Positions 5,704 through 10,860 of a stretch of 10,860 nucleotides of DNA are shown here, piece by piece. Position 1 is the first letter of the stretch, and the number at the start of each line of letters is the position of its first letter. Made by a program: the position numbers and the translations under genes. Origin of the DNA: Clostridia bacterium (GTDB lineage Bacteria > Bacillota > Clostridia > Clostridiales > Clostridiaceae). The DNA is taken from assembly GCA_009930125.1 (NCBI GenBank), contig RZYZ01000058.1, positions 1 to 10,860 on the forward strand, given 5' to 3'. Under the pieces are notes generated by a model that ran no database searches, was not told the DNA's origin, and saw nothing but the letters and a program-made list of their open reading frames with translations.

Positions 5704-6669
5704 ATGGGGAAGAAATCTATCGCAGTCATAGTATTCATACTGGTCACTATAGGATTCCTTTTTGGTTTTGTCACCTATAATGAGCGGCTTGGCGAAATGC
5801 TGGATAAGGAGATCAGCCCTCAGGTGGTGGTGCCGGAGGAAGTAGAAAAGCCTCAGCAGCCGGTGACGGAGGAGCCTACCGAAAGCGAGCCGGATGCGGA
5901 AGAGCCTGATGTGGATGGTGAGCCGAAGGAACCAGACGAGGCATCGGAGCTTACGGTGATTCCCTACATCATCGGACTTCATGTGGAGGATGCGGTGAAG
6001 GCGCTGGAGGAAAGCAGCCTTGTTCCTGATATTCATCTAGAATATGTGGACGGGGTCGAGAAAGAGTATGTGTTCTATCAGAGACCTCCTAGAAACCAGG
6101 AAGTTCCGGCAGGAACCACAGTGAGCTTCAGTGTGAGCAGGGGCCCCTATGGAAGCTTGGGAGCTGAAACGAAGGTCATGATGCCGATCGTCATGGGCAA
6201 GACCCGGGCGCAGGCGGAGAACGCACTGATCGAAGCGGGTCTTCTGGTGAAAATCAGGGAAAGCTATTCCAGTGAGGTGATGAAGGGGAATGTGATTTCT
6301 TCAGACACCGCTGCTGGAAAAGAGGTTGAGGAAGGTAGTACCGTCATCATCACGGTAAGCCTCGGGAAGGAGCCTGTGCAGCAGGTCATGGTACCGGATG
6401 TGACAAGACATACAAGGGCCGATGCGGTAAGCCTTCTGGAAAGTGCAGGTCTCACAGTGAGCATTACAGAAGCTTATTCGGATACAGTTCCAGTAGGCGT
6501 CGTCATAACCCAGAATCCAGGAGAGGTGCTGGTGAATCCTGGCACCACAGTGAATATCACCATAAGCAAAGGAGAAGAACCGGAGCCAGATCCCGGTGAA
6601 CCTGAAGAGCCAGAGGAACCTGACGATCCAGAAGAACCCGTAGATCCTGGAACTCCATCAAACGGATAA
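5704..6669 (+). CDS. Membrane-anchored protein with three PASTA domains
   Basis: 321-residue single-pass protein with no enzymatic domain. Order: membrane segment (about 5-24), acidic proline-rich linker (about 40-82; PEEVEKPQQPVTEEPTE), PASTA 1 (about 82-147), PASTA 2 (about 157-222, MMPIVMGKTRAQAENAL...), PASTA 3 (about 227-290, MVPDVTRHTRADAVSLL...), then an acidic proline-rich tail (291-321) of EPEEPEEP/DDPEEP repeats. Residues 15-37 (TIGFLFGFVTYNERLGEMLDKEI) match the first PASTA protein in the same register, so the two arose by duplication, with a different number of repeats and the tail unique to this copy. AGGGGG at 5691-5696, 7 nt before the ATG, fixes the start. The tail may cross or contact the wall, by inference. 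A cell-wall sensing or scaffold role is likely but not shown. Confidence 0.9.
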   Translation: MGKKSIAVIVFILVTIGFLFGFVTYNERLGEMLDKEISPQVVVPEEVEKPQQPVTEEPTESEPDAEEPDVDGEPKEPDEASELTVIPYIIGLHVEDAVKALEESSLVPDIHLEYVDGVEKEYVFYQRPPRNQEVPAGTTVSFSVSRGPYGSLGAETKVMMPIVMGKTRAQAENALIEAGLLVKIRESYSSEVMKGNVISSDTAAGKEVEEGSTVIITVSLGKEPVQQVMVPDVTRHTRADAVSLLESAGLTVSITEAYSDTVPVGVVITQNPGEVLVNPGTTVNITISKGEEPEPDPGEPEEPEEPDDPEEPVDPGTPSNG

Positions 6670-6683
6670 ATGTATTGAATTAC

Positions 6684-6707
6684 AAAGAGCGGAGAAATCC
6701 GCTCTTT
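6684..6707 (+). terminator. Terminator hairpin after the second PASTA gene
   Basis: AAAGAGCGGA (6684-6693) pairs perfectly with TCCGCTCTTT (6698-6707) around a stable GAAA tetraloop. The U-run is only the three T of the stem, so termination may be partial. The A-rich left arm lets it work on either strand. Confidence 0.8.
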
Positions 6708-6774
6708 ACTGCGTAATGGTTTGTCGAAAGAACTACAGTTTCTGTGAACATGTAACACTATGACATGGAAATGG

Positions 6775-6803
6775 TTTACAATTTGATGACAAAAAAGTAT
6801 AAT
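6775..6803 (+). promoter_or_regulatory. Sigma-A-type promoter of the GNAT-like gene
   Basis: TTTACA (6775-6780), exactly 17 bp, then TATAAT (6798-6803): the best -35/-10 pair in the window. Transcription would begin near 6810, about 48 nt before the ATG. Confidence 0.85.
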
Positions 6804-6857
6804 AACTATTAATATCACTTACAAAAGTAGATAGATTATATGTGTGTGGGGTAAATT

Positions 6858-7385
6858 ATGACTGCGATTGAAGTAAACTCGAGTATTGTCATCAGACGAC
6901 CGAGTGCTGACGACTTTACAGAAATCAAGGATTTTGTACGGAAGACCTGTGAAAACACGAGGAACACTTACGGGGAACATGACTGGAATGAAACACCACT
7001 GGAAGAGGGAACCTACGAGGAGATGATGGAACGATTCGGTGCCGGAAATATCCTTCTTGGCTTTCAGGATGGTATATTGTCAGGCATAGTTGTGCTGACC
7101 CAGAAGAATACGGAGAAGTTCAGACATGTGGGAAATCTGACCCTCAGTCTTCTGGCGGATGATCTCATCGGCAGCCTGGGGAAGGAACTGATCTCCAGAA
7201 TGATTCTCACCTGCAAGGGAAAAGGCGTCATCAGAAAAGTGAATCTCAGAGTAAGAGAAGATCTCTTCAAGATCCAGGAGATCTATAAATCCCTGGGATT
7301 CTATGAAGAGGGCAGTCTTGCCCGGGATGTATGTCTCAACGGAATGTTCTATTCCACGCTTCTTTTCGGAAGAAGCATCGACTAA
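6858..7385 (+). CDS. GNAT-family N-acetyltransferase-like protein
   Basis: 175-residue cytoplasmic protein. It opens IVIRRPSADDFTEIKDFVRKT (about 10-30), the beta1-alpha1 pattern of GNAT enzymes. The core strand NLTLSLL (93-99) is followed by DDLIGSLGKELISRMI (101-116), then KVNLRVREDLFKIQEIYKSLGFYEEGSLARDV (127-158), the usual L-x-V...A-x-x-x-Y-x-x-x-GF-x-x-E-G ending. The acetyl-CoA pyrophosphate loop, normally R/Q-x-x-G-x-G/A, is degenerate: D replaces R/Q and the glycines are shifted. It may bind another acyl-CoA or be weakly active; the substrate is unknown. GTGGGG at 6846-6851 lies 6 nt before the ATG. It is a single-gene unit with a strong promoter and terminator. Confidence 0.72.
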   Translation: MTAIEVNSSIVIRRPSADDFTEIKDFVRKTCENTRNTYGEHDWNETPLEEGTYEEMMERFGAGNILLGFQDGILSGIVVLTQKNTEKFRHVGNLTLSLLADDLIGSLGKELISRMILTCKGKGVIRKVNLRVREDLFKIQEIYKSLGFYEEGSLARDVCLNGMFYSTLLFGRSID

Positions 7386-7401
7386 ATCAGAAAATAAGCA
7401 G

Positions 7402-7426
7402 CCCATCCTTTTTTGGATGGGTTTTT
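7402..7426 (+). terminator. Intrinsic terminator after the GNAT-like gene
   Basis: CCCATCC (7402-7408) pairs perfectly with GGATGGG (7415-7421) across six T, followed by TTTTT (7422-7426). It begins 17 nt after the stop. Confidence 0.92.
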
Positions 7427-7450
7427 CATTGATTTCACAGATTCAGGTCC

Positions 7451-7480
7451 TTGTGTGATAAGATGGATATGTACTATAAT
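7451..7480 (+). promoter_or_regulatory. Promoter of ridA-tnaA
   Basis: TTGTGT (7451-7456), 18 bp, then consensus TATAAT (7475-7480). Transcription should start near 7487. No convincing second promoter or terminator lies between ridA and tnaA, so this probably serves both. Confidence 0.7.
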
Positions 7481-7485
7481 AATTG

Positions 7486-7499
7486 TGTAAACATTTACA
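7486..7499 (+). promoter_or_regulatory. cre-like operator palindrome over the ridA-tnaA start site
   Basis: TGTAAACATTTACA is a perfect 6-bp inverted repeat (TGTAAA/TTTACA) with a 2-base centre. It fits the CcpA cre consensus TGWNANCGNTNWCA at all fixed positions except A for G at position 8. It sits 5 bp after the -10 box, over the predicted transcription start, where a bound repressor would block initiation. Binding by CcpA is inferred; another dimeric repressor is possible. Confidence 0.5.
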
Positions 7500-7516
7500 G
7501 AAAATGGAGGTTCATC

Positions 7517-7894
7517 ATGAAAAAAGTCATCGCAACAAGCAAGGCACCAGGGGCCATCGGACCCTATTCCCAGGCCATCATGGCAGGGAATCTCATCTAT
7601 ACATCCGGACAGCTGCCCATAGATCCTGAGACAGGCGAAATGGTCGGAAACGACATCGTGCTTCAGACCAGAATGTCTCTGAAGAACGTCAAGGCGATTC
7701 TCGAAGAAGCGGGCTCAAGCATGGACAAGATCGTGAAGACCACGGTTTATCTTAGTGACATGGCAAACTTCGGCAAGATGAATGAAGTCTACAAGGAATT
7801 CTTCTCAGGAGACTATCCAGCAAGAAGCGCTTTCCAGGTGGCAAGACTGCCCAAGGATGCTTTAGTGGAGATTGAAGTCGTAGCCATCGTGTAG
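7517..7894 (+). CDS. ridA: RidA family 2-iminobutanoate/2-iminopropanoate deaminase
   Basis: 125-residue cytosolic enzyme (YjgF/YER057c/UK114) that hydrolyses reactive enamine/imine products of PLP enzymes, such as 2-aminoacrylate, to keto acid and ammonia. Full-length match: KAPGAIGPYSQAI (9-21) with Y17, YTSGQLPIDPETGEM, and the signature PARSAFQVARLPKDALVEIE (101-120) with R103 and E118, equivalent to E. coli R105 and E120, so it belongs to the active RidA subgroup. The start is the ATG at 7517, with GGAGG at 7506-7510 six nt upstream; an in-frame ATG at 7451 would run through the promoter and is rejected. tnaA follows 72 bp later without a terminator, and tryptophanase makes exactly the intermediate RidA removes. 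A cre-like palindrome overlaps the predicted start site. Confidence 0.96.
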   Translation: MKKVIATSKAPGAIGPYSQAIMAGNLIYTSGQLPIDPETGEMVGNDIVLQTRMSLKNVKAILEEAGSSMDKIVKTTVYLSDMANFGKMNEVYKEFFSGDYPARSAFQVARLPKDALVEIEVVAIV

Positions 7895-7928
7895 GAAAGA
7901 AAGTCATTGAAGCGGTAGCACAGAGAGC

Positions 7929-7967
7929 ATGGTAGGGGCTAATATATTTATTTGGGGGATTAATTAA
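7929..7967 (+). CDS. Possible leader peptide before tnaA (MVGANIFIWGIN)
   Basis: A 12-codon frame, ATG 7929 to TAA 7965-7967, contains one Trp codon (codon 9) and its stop overlaps the tnaA ATG (TAATG). The overlap would allow translational coupling. It has no clear ribosome site of its own and no resemblance to the E. coli TnaC sequence beyond a tryptophan, so chance is a serious alternative. Confidence 0.2.
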   Translation: MVGANIFIWGIN

Positions 7968-9349
7968 TGAGCGTGAAGTACTTTGCAGAGCCTTTCAAGA
8001 TCAAGATGGTGGAACCCATCAAGATTCTGACGAGGGAAGAGAGAATAGAGAAGATCAGAGCGGCCAATTACAATGTGTTCAGCCTGGCGGCTGAAGACTG
8101 CTACATCGATCTTCTGACAGACAGCGGAACAGGTGCCATGAGTGCAGACCAGTGGGCAGGAATCATGCTGGGGGATGAATCCTACTCAGGGTCCAAGAGC
8201 TTCTATAAACTGCAGGAGTCTGCAAAAGACATCTTCGGCTATGAGTTCATTCAGCCTGTGCATCAGGGAAGAGCAGCGGAGAAAGTGGTGATGCCGATTC
8301 TTCTTGGAGAAGGAAAGGTGTCCATTTCCAACATGCACTTTGACACCACCAGAGCCCACGTGGAGATCGCAGGAGCAAGAGCTGTGGACTGCGTGGTACC
8401 GGAGGCGCTGGATACGGAGTCCTATGCGCCCTTCAAGGGAAACATGGACAATGAGCGTCTGGTAAGGCTCATCGAAGAATACGGAAAGGAAAATGTCGGA
8501 GCCATCATCATCACGGTGACCAACAACAGCGCCGGCGGACAGCCTGTTTCCATTGCAAACATCAGGGAAACGTCGAGAATCGCCAAGGAATACGGCATCA
8601 CCGTGGTCATCGATGCGGCCCGTTATGCGGAGAACTGCCACTTCATCAAGAGAAGAGAAGAAGGCTACGGAGAGAAAAGCATCCGTGAAATCGCCAGGGA
8701 GATCTTCAGCTATGGAGACATCTTCACCATGAGTTCCAAGAAGGATGCCATCGTGAACATCGGTGGGCTTGTGGGCGTGAAAAACGATGCGGAGCTTTTC
8801 GAAAAGGTCAAGGCCAACACCATTCCCATGGAGGGATTCATCTCCTACGGCGGACTGGCAGGAAGAGACCTGGAAGCTTTAGCAGTGGGCCTTCAGGAGG
8901 GGGTAGATGAAGACTTCCTGAAGTACCGGATCGGACAGATGGAATATCTGGCTGGAAAGCTGGAGGAAGCGGGCATTCCCTATCAGAGTCCTGTGGGTGG
9001 CCATGCGGTGTTCCTGGATGCCAAGAAGCTTCTTCCGCATATTCCATATCATGAGTTCCCGGCACAGGCTCTGGCCATAGAGCTCTATATCGAAGCGGGC
9101 ATCAGAAGCTGCGACATCGGGTCCTATATGCTCGGAAACGATCCGGATACAGGAGAGCAGCTCCAGTCCGAATTTGAATTTACAAGACTGGCTGTACCAA
9201 GAAGAGTCTATACCCAGTCCCATCTGGATGTGATTGTGGAAGCGCTGAAGGAGATCAAGAAGCGCAAGGATACCCTGAAGGGCTATAGAATCACCTGGGA
9301 ACCGAAGATTCTGAGACACTTCACAGCGAAGCTGGAACCGATCGGATAG
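7967..9349 (+). CDS. tnaA: Tryptophanase (tryptophan indole-lyase)
   Basis: PLP-dependent lyase that splits L-tryptophan into indole, pyruvate and ammonia. The 460 residues cover the full family (E. coli 471). The PLP lysine is K259 in MSSKKDA (255-261); cofactor contacts appear as QGR (100-102), N187 in NNSAGGQPVS (186-195), and D216/R219 in VIDAARYAEN. Three positions separating it from tyrosine phenol-lyase all read as tryptophanase: D126 in HFDTT (E. coli D137; Thr in TPL), I384 in CDIGS (I396; R381 in TPL) and H451 in LRHFTAKL (H463; F448 in TPL). The ribosome site is GGGGG at 7954-7958, 8 nt before the ATG. Second gene of a ridA-tnaA unit, ended by a 16-bp hairpin. The E. coli tnaCAB layout is absent, and no tryptophan permease is in the window. 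Confidence 0.97.
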   Translation: MSVKYFAEPFKIKMVEPIKILTREERIEKIRAANYNVFSLAAEDCYIDLLTDSGTGAMSADQWAGIMLGDESYSGSKSFYKLQESAKDIFGYEFIQPVHQGRAAEKVVMPILLGEGKVSISNMHFDTTRAHVEIAGARAVDCVVPEALDTESYAPFKGNMDNERLVRLIEEYGKENVGAIIITVTNNSAGGQPVSIANIRETSRIAKEYGITVVIDAARYAENCHFIKRREEGYGEKSIREIAREIFSYGDIFTMSSKKDAIVNIGGLVGVKNDAELFEKVKANTIPMEGFISYGGLAGRDLEALAVGLQEGVDEDFLKYRIGQMEYLAGKLEEAGIPYQSPVGGHAVFLDAKKLLPHIPYHEFPAQALAIELYIEAGIRSCDIGSYMLGNDPDTGEQLQSEFEFTRLAVPRRVYTQSHLDVIVEALKEIKKRKDTLKGYRITWEPKILRHFTAKLEPIG

Positions 9350-9367
9350 AATAGTATAAGAAGAATG

Positions 9368-9412
9368 AAAGACATGAGAACAGAAGCATTGCTCTACTGT
9401 TCTCATGTCTTT
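9368..9412 (+). terminator. Terminator after tnaA
   Basis: AAAGACATGAGAACAG (9368-9383) pairs perfectly over 16 bp with CTGTTCTCATGTCTTT (9397-9412), loop of 13 nt with a small AGCA/TGCT inner pairing. The U-run is short (TTTT then CC), but the stem is long and begins 19 nt after the stop. Confidence 0.85.
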
Positions 9413-9474
9413 TCCATAGAGCTTCATTTTTTCTGATACAAATTTGTCATTTGATGACCAGAAAGAAGTGCTAC

Positions 9475-9485
9475 TATGGTATTAT
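9475..9485 (+). promoter_or_regulatory. Extended -10 promoter of the anchored unknown gene
   Basis: TATG (9475-9478), one G, then TATTAT (9480-9485). TTGATG at 9451-9456 is 23 bp away, too far for a -35. Transcription would start near 9492, about 40 nt before the GTG start. Confidence 0.5.
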
Positions 9486-9531
9486 GGATGTATTATATAC
9501 AAGGAATAGATAGATCGGGAGGAATGGTATC

Positions 9532-10401
9532 GTGGAAAATGGAAAGAAACCCTCAGCACTCATCGCCATAGGCATCATCATTCTACTTCTGGGGAATACG
9601 GTTATTCTCTGGAGCAAGATGGACCATCTGGAGAATGAACTTTTTCATGTCAGAAGCAGCATTTCAGGCATCTCCTTCGGCAATGACACCTATGGGATGG
9701 AGCAGAGAATCATCGAGGAGATCAGAAAGGAAGCCAGTATTCTGGAATCCAGTGAAACGGCTCTGGCATTTCGAAACAACGAGCTGCAGGTGAAAGTGAC
9801 TCTGGTGCCCAAGGTGCTGAATGAAGGGGATACCTTCTATGTGGTGTCCGGATATGAGAAAGTGGAAGCCAGAAAGATCGATGAAGTCACTTTTGTGGCA
9901 AGTCTTGACATGAACACGAAAAAGCCCATGGAGCTCTATGTGGTCACGGAGACCCAGGAAGGCACCATCCAGGAGAAACTCCCTGAAGTCTATCTGGAGC
10001 AGTTTCTCAGCGTGGACCTTTGGAGCACCAGCATCCATGAGGACAGAACACTTCAGCTGGAGCTGTCTGCAGCCATGGAAGAGTCCAGCACTTTTCTGGA
10101 AGAGCTGGATGAAGCAAAGGTCAGAGTCTATGATCGCATCGGCAAGGAAATCATGGAAATCCCGCTAGAGGAAAAGGATCCCAACAATTCACTGAGAGAA
10201 GAGGATTTCGGATTCAAGTACAGCGCATTTGAAGTGAACCTTCCGGAGGAGCTTTATGACATGGACTATTTCCATGTGAAGGCCGTCTTAAAGAACTACG
10301 GCATCACCATGATCTCCGATGAGATTTACAGCTACAGTAAGGATGGCTCTGCACTGGAAGGGGTCGGCGGAAGCGGATTCCAGATCTTCTATGACAACTA
10401 G
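9532..10401 (+). CDS. Unrecognised membrane-anchored extracytoplasmic protein
   Basis: 289 residues that I cannot assign to a family. A short positive N-terminus (MENGKKPS) is followed by one membrane segment (about 9-28, LIAIGIIILLLGNTVIL), a probable coiled-coil stretch (about 28-70; MDHLENELFHV, EQRIIEEIRKEA), then an acidic, strand-rich region (about 80-270) that looks like two beta-sandwich-type units (about 82-170 and 171-270). By the positive-inside rule the bulk should be outside the cell. The start is GTG 9532, with GGGAGG at 9517-9522 nine nt upstream; the nearby ATG at 9524 is out of frame. It has its own promoter, and a shared hairpin separates it from the convergent oxidoreductase gene. 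No lipobox cysteine, catalytic motif or sortase signal is visible. Confidence 0.75.
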   Translation: MENGKKPSALIAIGIIILLLGNTVILWSKMDHLENELFHVRSSISGISFGNDTYGMEQRIIEEIRKEASILESSETALAFRNNELQVKVTLVPKVLNEGDTFYVVSGYEKVEARKIDEVTFVASLDMNTKKPMELYVVTETQEGTIQEKLPEVYLEQFLSVDLWSTSIHEDRTLQLELSAAMEESSTFLEELDEAKVRVYDRIGKEIMEIPLEEKDPNNSLREEDFGFKYSAFEVNLPEELYDMDYFHVKAVLKNYGITMISDEIYSYSKDGSALEGVGGSGFQIFYDN

Positions 10402-10476
10402 ACCGGCGAAAAGGTGTATGCGTAAGCAGGAAAGGACAGTAATACACGAAACGAAAATAGAATGAGACAACAGGAA

Positions 10477-10516
10477 ATGCCGGCCGCAGGTCTTCTCAGA
10501 GACATGCGGCCGGCAT
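10477..10516. terminator. Bidirectional terminator between convergent genes
   Basis: ATGCCGGCCGCA (10477-10488) pairs perfectly over 12 bp with TGCGGCCGGCAT (10505-10516); GTCT/AGAC inside can extend the stem. It is by far the most GC-rich hairpin in the window and lies between two converging genes. Neither side has a long U-run: on the minus strand it is ATTTCC, on the plus strand ATAGTT. Confidence 0.8.
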
Positions 10517-10544
10517 AGTTCATTAGAAAATAAATAAAACTGTT

Positions 10545-10860
10545 CTAGTTGCTTCTCACGATGGACTCGATGACTCTCTGGGTGGCCAGGGCATCCATAC
10601 CGGAGGATTCCGGTTCCTGGTCTGTGATGACGGAAGAGACGAAGTGCAGGATGGCATCTTCGAATCCTTTGGTCTTTTCTACCGTATCCCACTGGGATGG
10701 AGAGATGATGGTCTTTTCATTGTTCTCTTCAATCTCGAGGGTCGCCAGGTCCGTGACGCGAAGGGTCTTTCCTTCGGTGATGACCTCAATGATCTCCACG
10801 GTCTTTCCCGCATCTCTGTGCAGAAGCGTCTCGATCTTGCATCCTTCGGGACTGCTGTAG
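10545..10860 (-). CDS. C-terminal part of a Gfo/Idh/MocA-family oxidoreductase (cut by window edge)
   Basis: On the minus strand the frame is open from the right edge (first full codon gives Y, then SSPEGCKIETLLHRDAGKT) to a TAG at 10545-10547, about 104 codons, with no need for an internal start. The ending GFEDAILHFVSSVITDQEPESSGMDALATQRVIESIVRS matches the C-terminal pattern of NAD(P)-dependent sugar or inositol dehydrogenases of the Gfo/Idh/MocA family, where F-x-x-x-I-x-x-G/D-x-EP-x-x-x-G-x-DAL-x-x-x-x-V-I-E-x-I is common. The Rossmann domain and the catalytic EKP motif lie beyond the window, so the substrate cannot be inferred. It converges on the membrane-anchored gene. Confidence 0.8.
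   Translation of the reverse strand, partial: YSSPEGCKIETLLHRDAGKTVEIIEVITEGKTLRVTDLATLEIEENNEKTIISPSQWDTVEKTKGFEDAILHFVSSVITDQEPESSGMDALATQRVIESIVRSN

Noticed and set aside
6763..6780. cre site overlapping the -35 of the GNAT-like gene (ATGGAAATGGTTTACA)
   Set aside because: The half-site spacing is one base too long and the central C is missing.
7451..7516. 22-residue N-terminal extension of RidA
   Set aside because: It covers the -10 box, the palindrome and the ribosome site, and RidA proteins normally begin close to MKKVIATSKAP.
7967..9349. Tyrosine phenol-lyase as the identity of the PLP lyase
   Set aside because: D126, I384 and H451 match tryptophanase rather than the Thr, Arg and Phe of tyrosine phenol-lyase.
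8879..9427. 182-codon minus-strand frame opposite the tnaA 3' end
   Set aside because: It overlaps the tnaA terminator and conserved tryptophanase sequence on the other strand.
10549..10860. Open plus-strand frame at the right edge
   Set aside because: It lies opposite the Gfo/Idh/MocA C-terminus, which has a recognisable family pattern; the plus-strand product does not.
1..10860. Insertion sequences, CRISPR arrays, tRNA or rRNA genes
   Set aside because: I saw no transposase, no regularly spaced repeats and no cloverleaf or ribosomal RNA signature by eye; a covariance-model search was not possible.

Overview
The window looks like chromosomal DNA from a mid-GC anaerobic member of the Bacillota, most likely Clostridia. 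The evidence is strong GGAGG-type ribosome sites, sigma-A-like promoters (several with an extended -10), TTG and GTG starts, an ATP-type PEP carboxykinase, tryptophanase and kinase-less PASTA proteins. This assignment is inferred from gene content and signals, not from a marker gene. All complete genes read on the + strand and most are single units with their own promoter and terminator. I see no mobile element, tRNA, rRNA or CRISPR array.

Layout. 1-45: possible 3' tail of an upstream gene. 203-844: deoxynucleoside kinase. 845-1295: a 451-bp gap with an AT-rich hairpin, a cre-like site, an extended -10 promoter and a leader of about 150 nt for pckA. 1296-2849: pckA, closed by a 17-bp hairpin. 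3090-3929: uppP, which probably starts at an internal TTG. 3994-4752: a class A beta-lactamase-fold protein without a signal peptide and without the usual nucleophile serine. 4944-5588 and 5704-6669: two paralogous single-pass membrane proteins with two and three PASTA domains. 6858-7385: a GNAT-like protein behind a near-consensus promoter. 7517-7894 and 7967-9349: ridA and tnaA as an apparent operon, with a cre-like palindrome over the expected transcription start. 9532-10401: an unrecognised membrane-anchored protein. 10545-10860 (minus strand): the C-terminal part of a Gfo/Idh/MocA-type oxidoreductase, convergent with the preceding gene across a strong bidirectional hairpin.

How the genes fit together. 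ridA-tnaA is the clearest functional pair: tryptophanase releases 2-aminoacrylate/2-iminopropionate from tryptophan and RidA hydrolyses it to pyruvate and ammonia. With pckA this suggests amino-acid-driven metabolism under carbon control. uppP, the beta-lactamase-like protein and the PASTA pair form a run of cell-envelope genes, although each has its own promoter. The best candidates for something undescribed are the beta-lactamase-like protein with a G-C-M-K motif in place of S-x-x-K, the tandem kinase-less PASTA proteins, the pckA leader, and the control region of ridA-tnaA.
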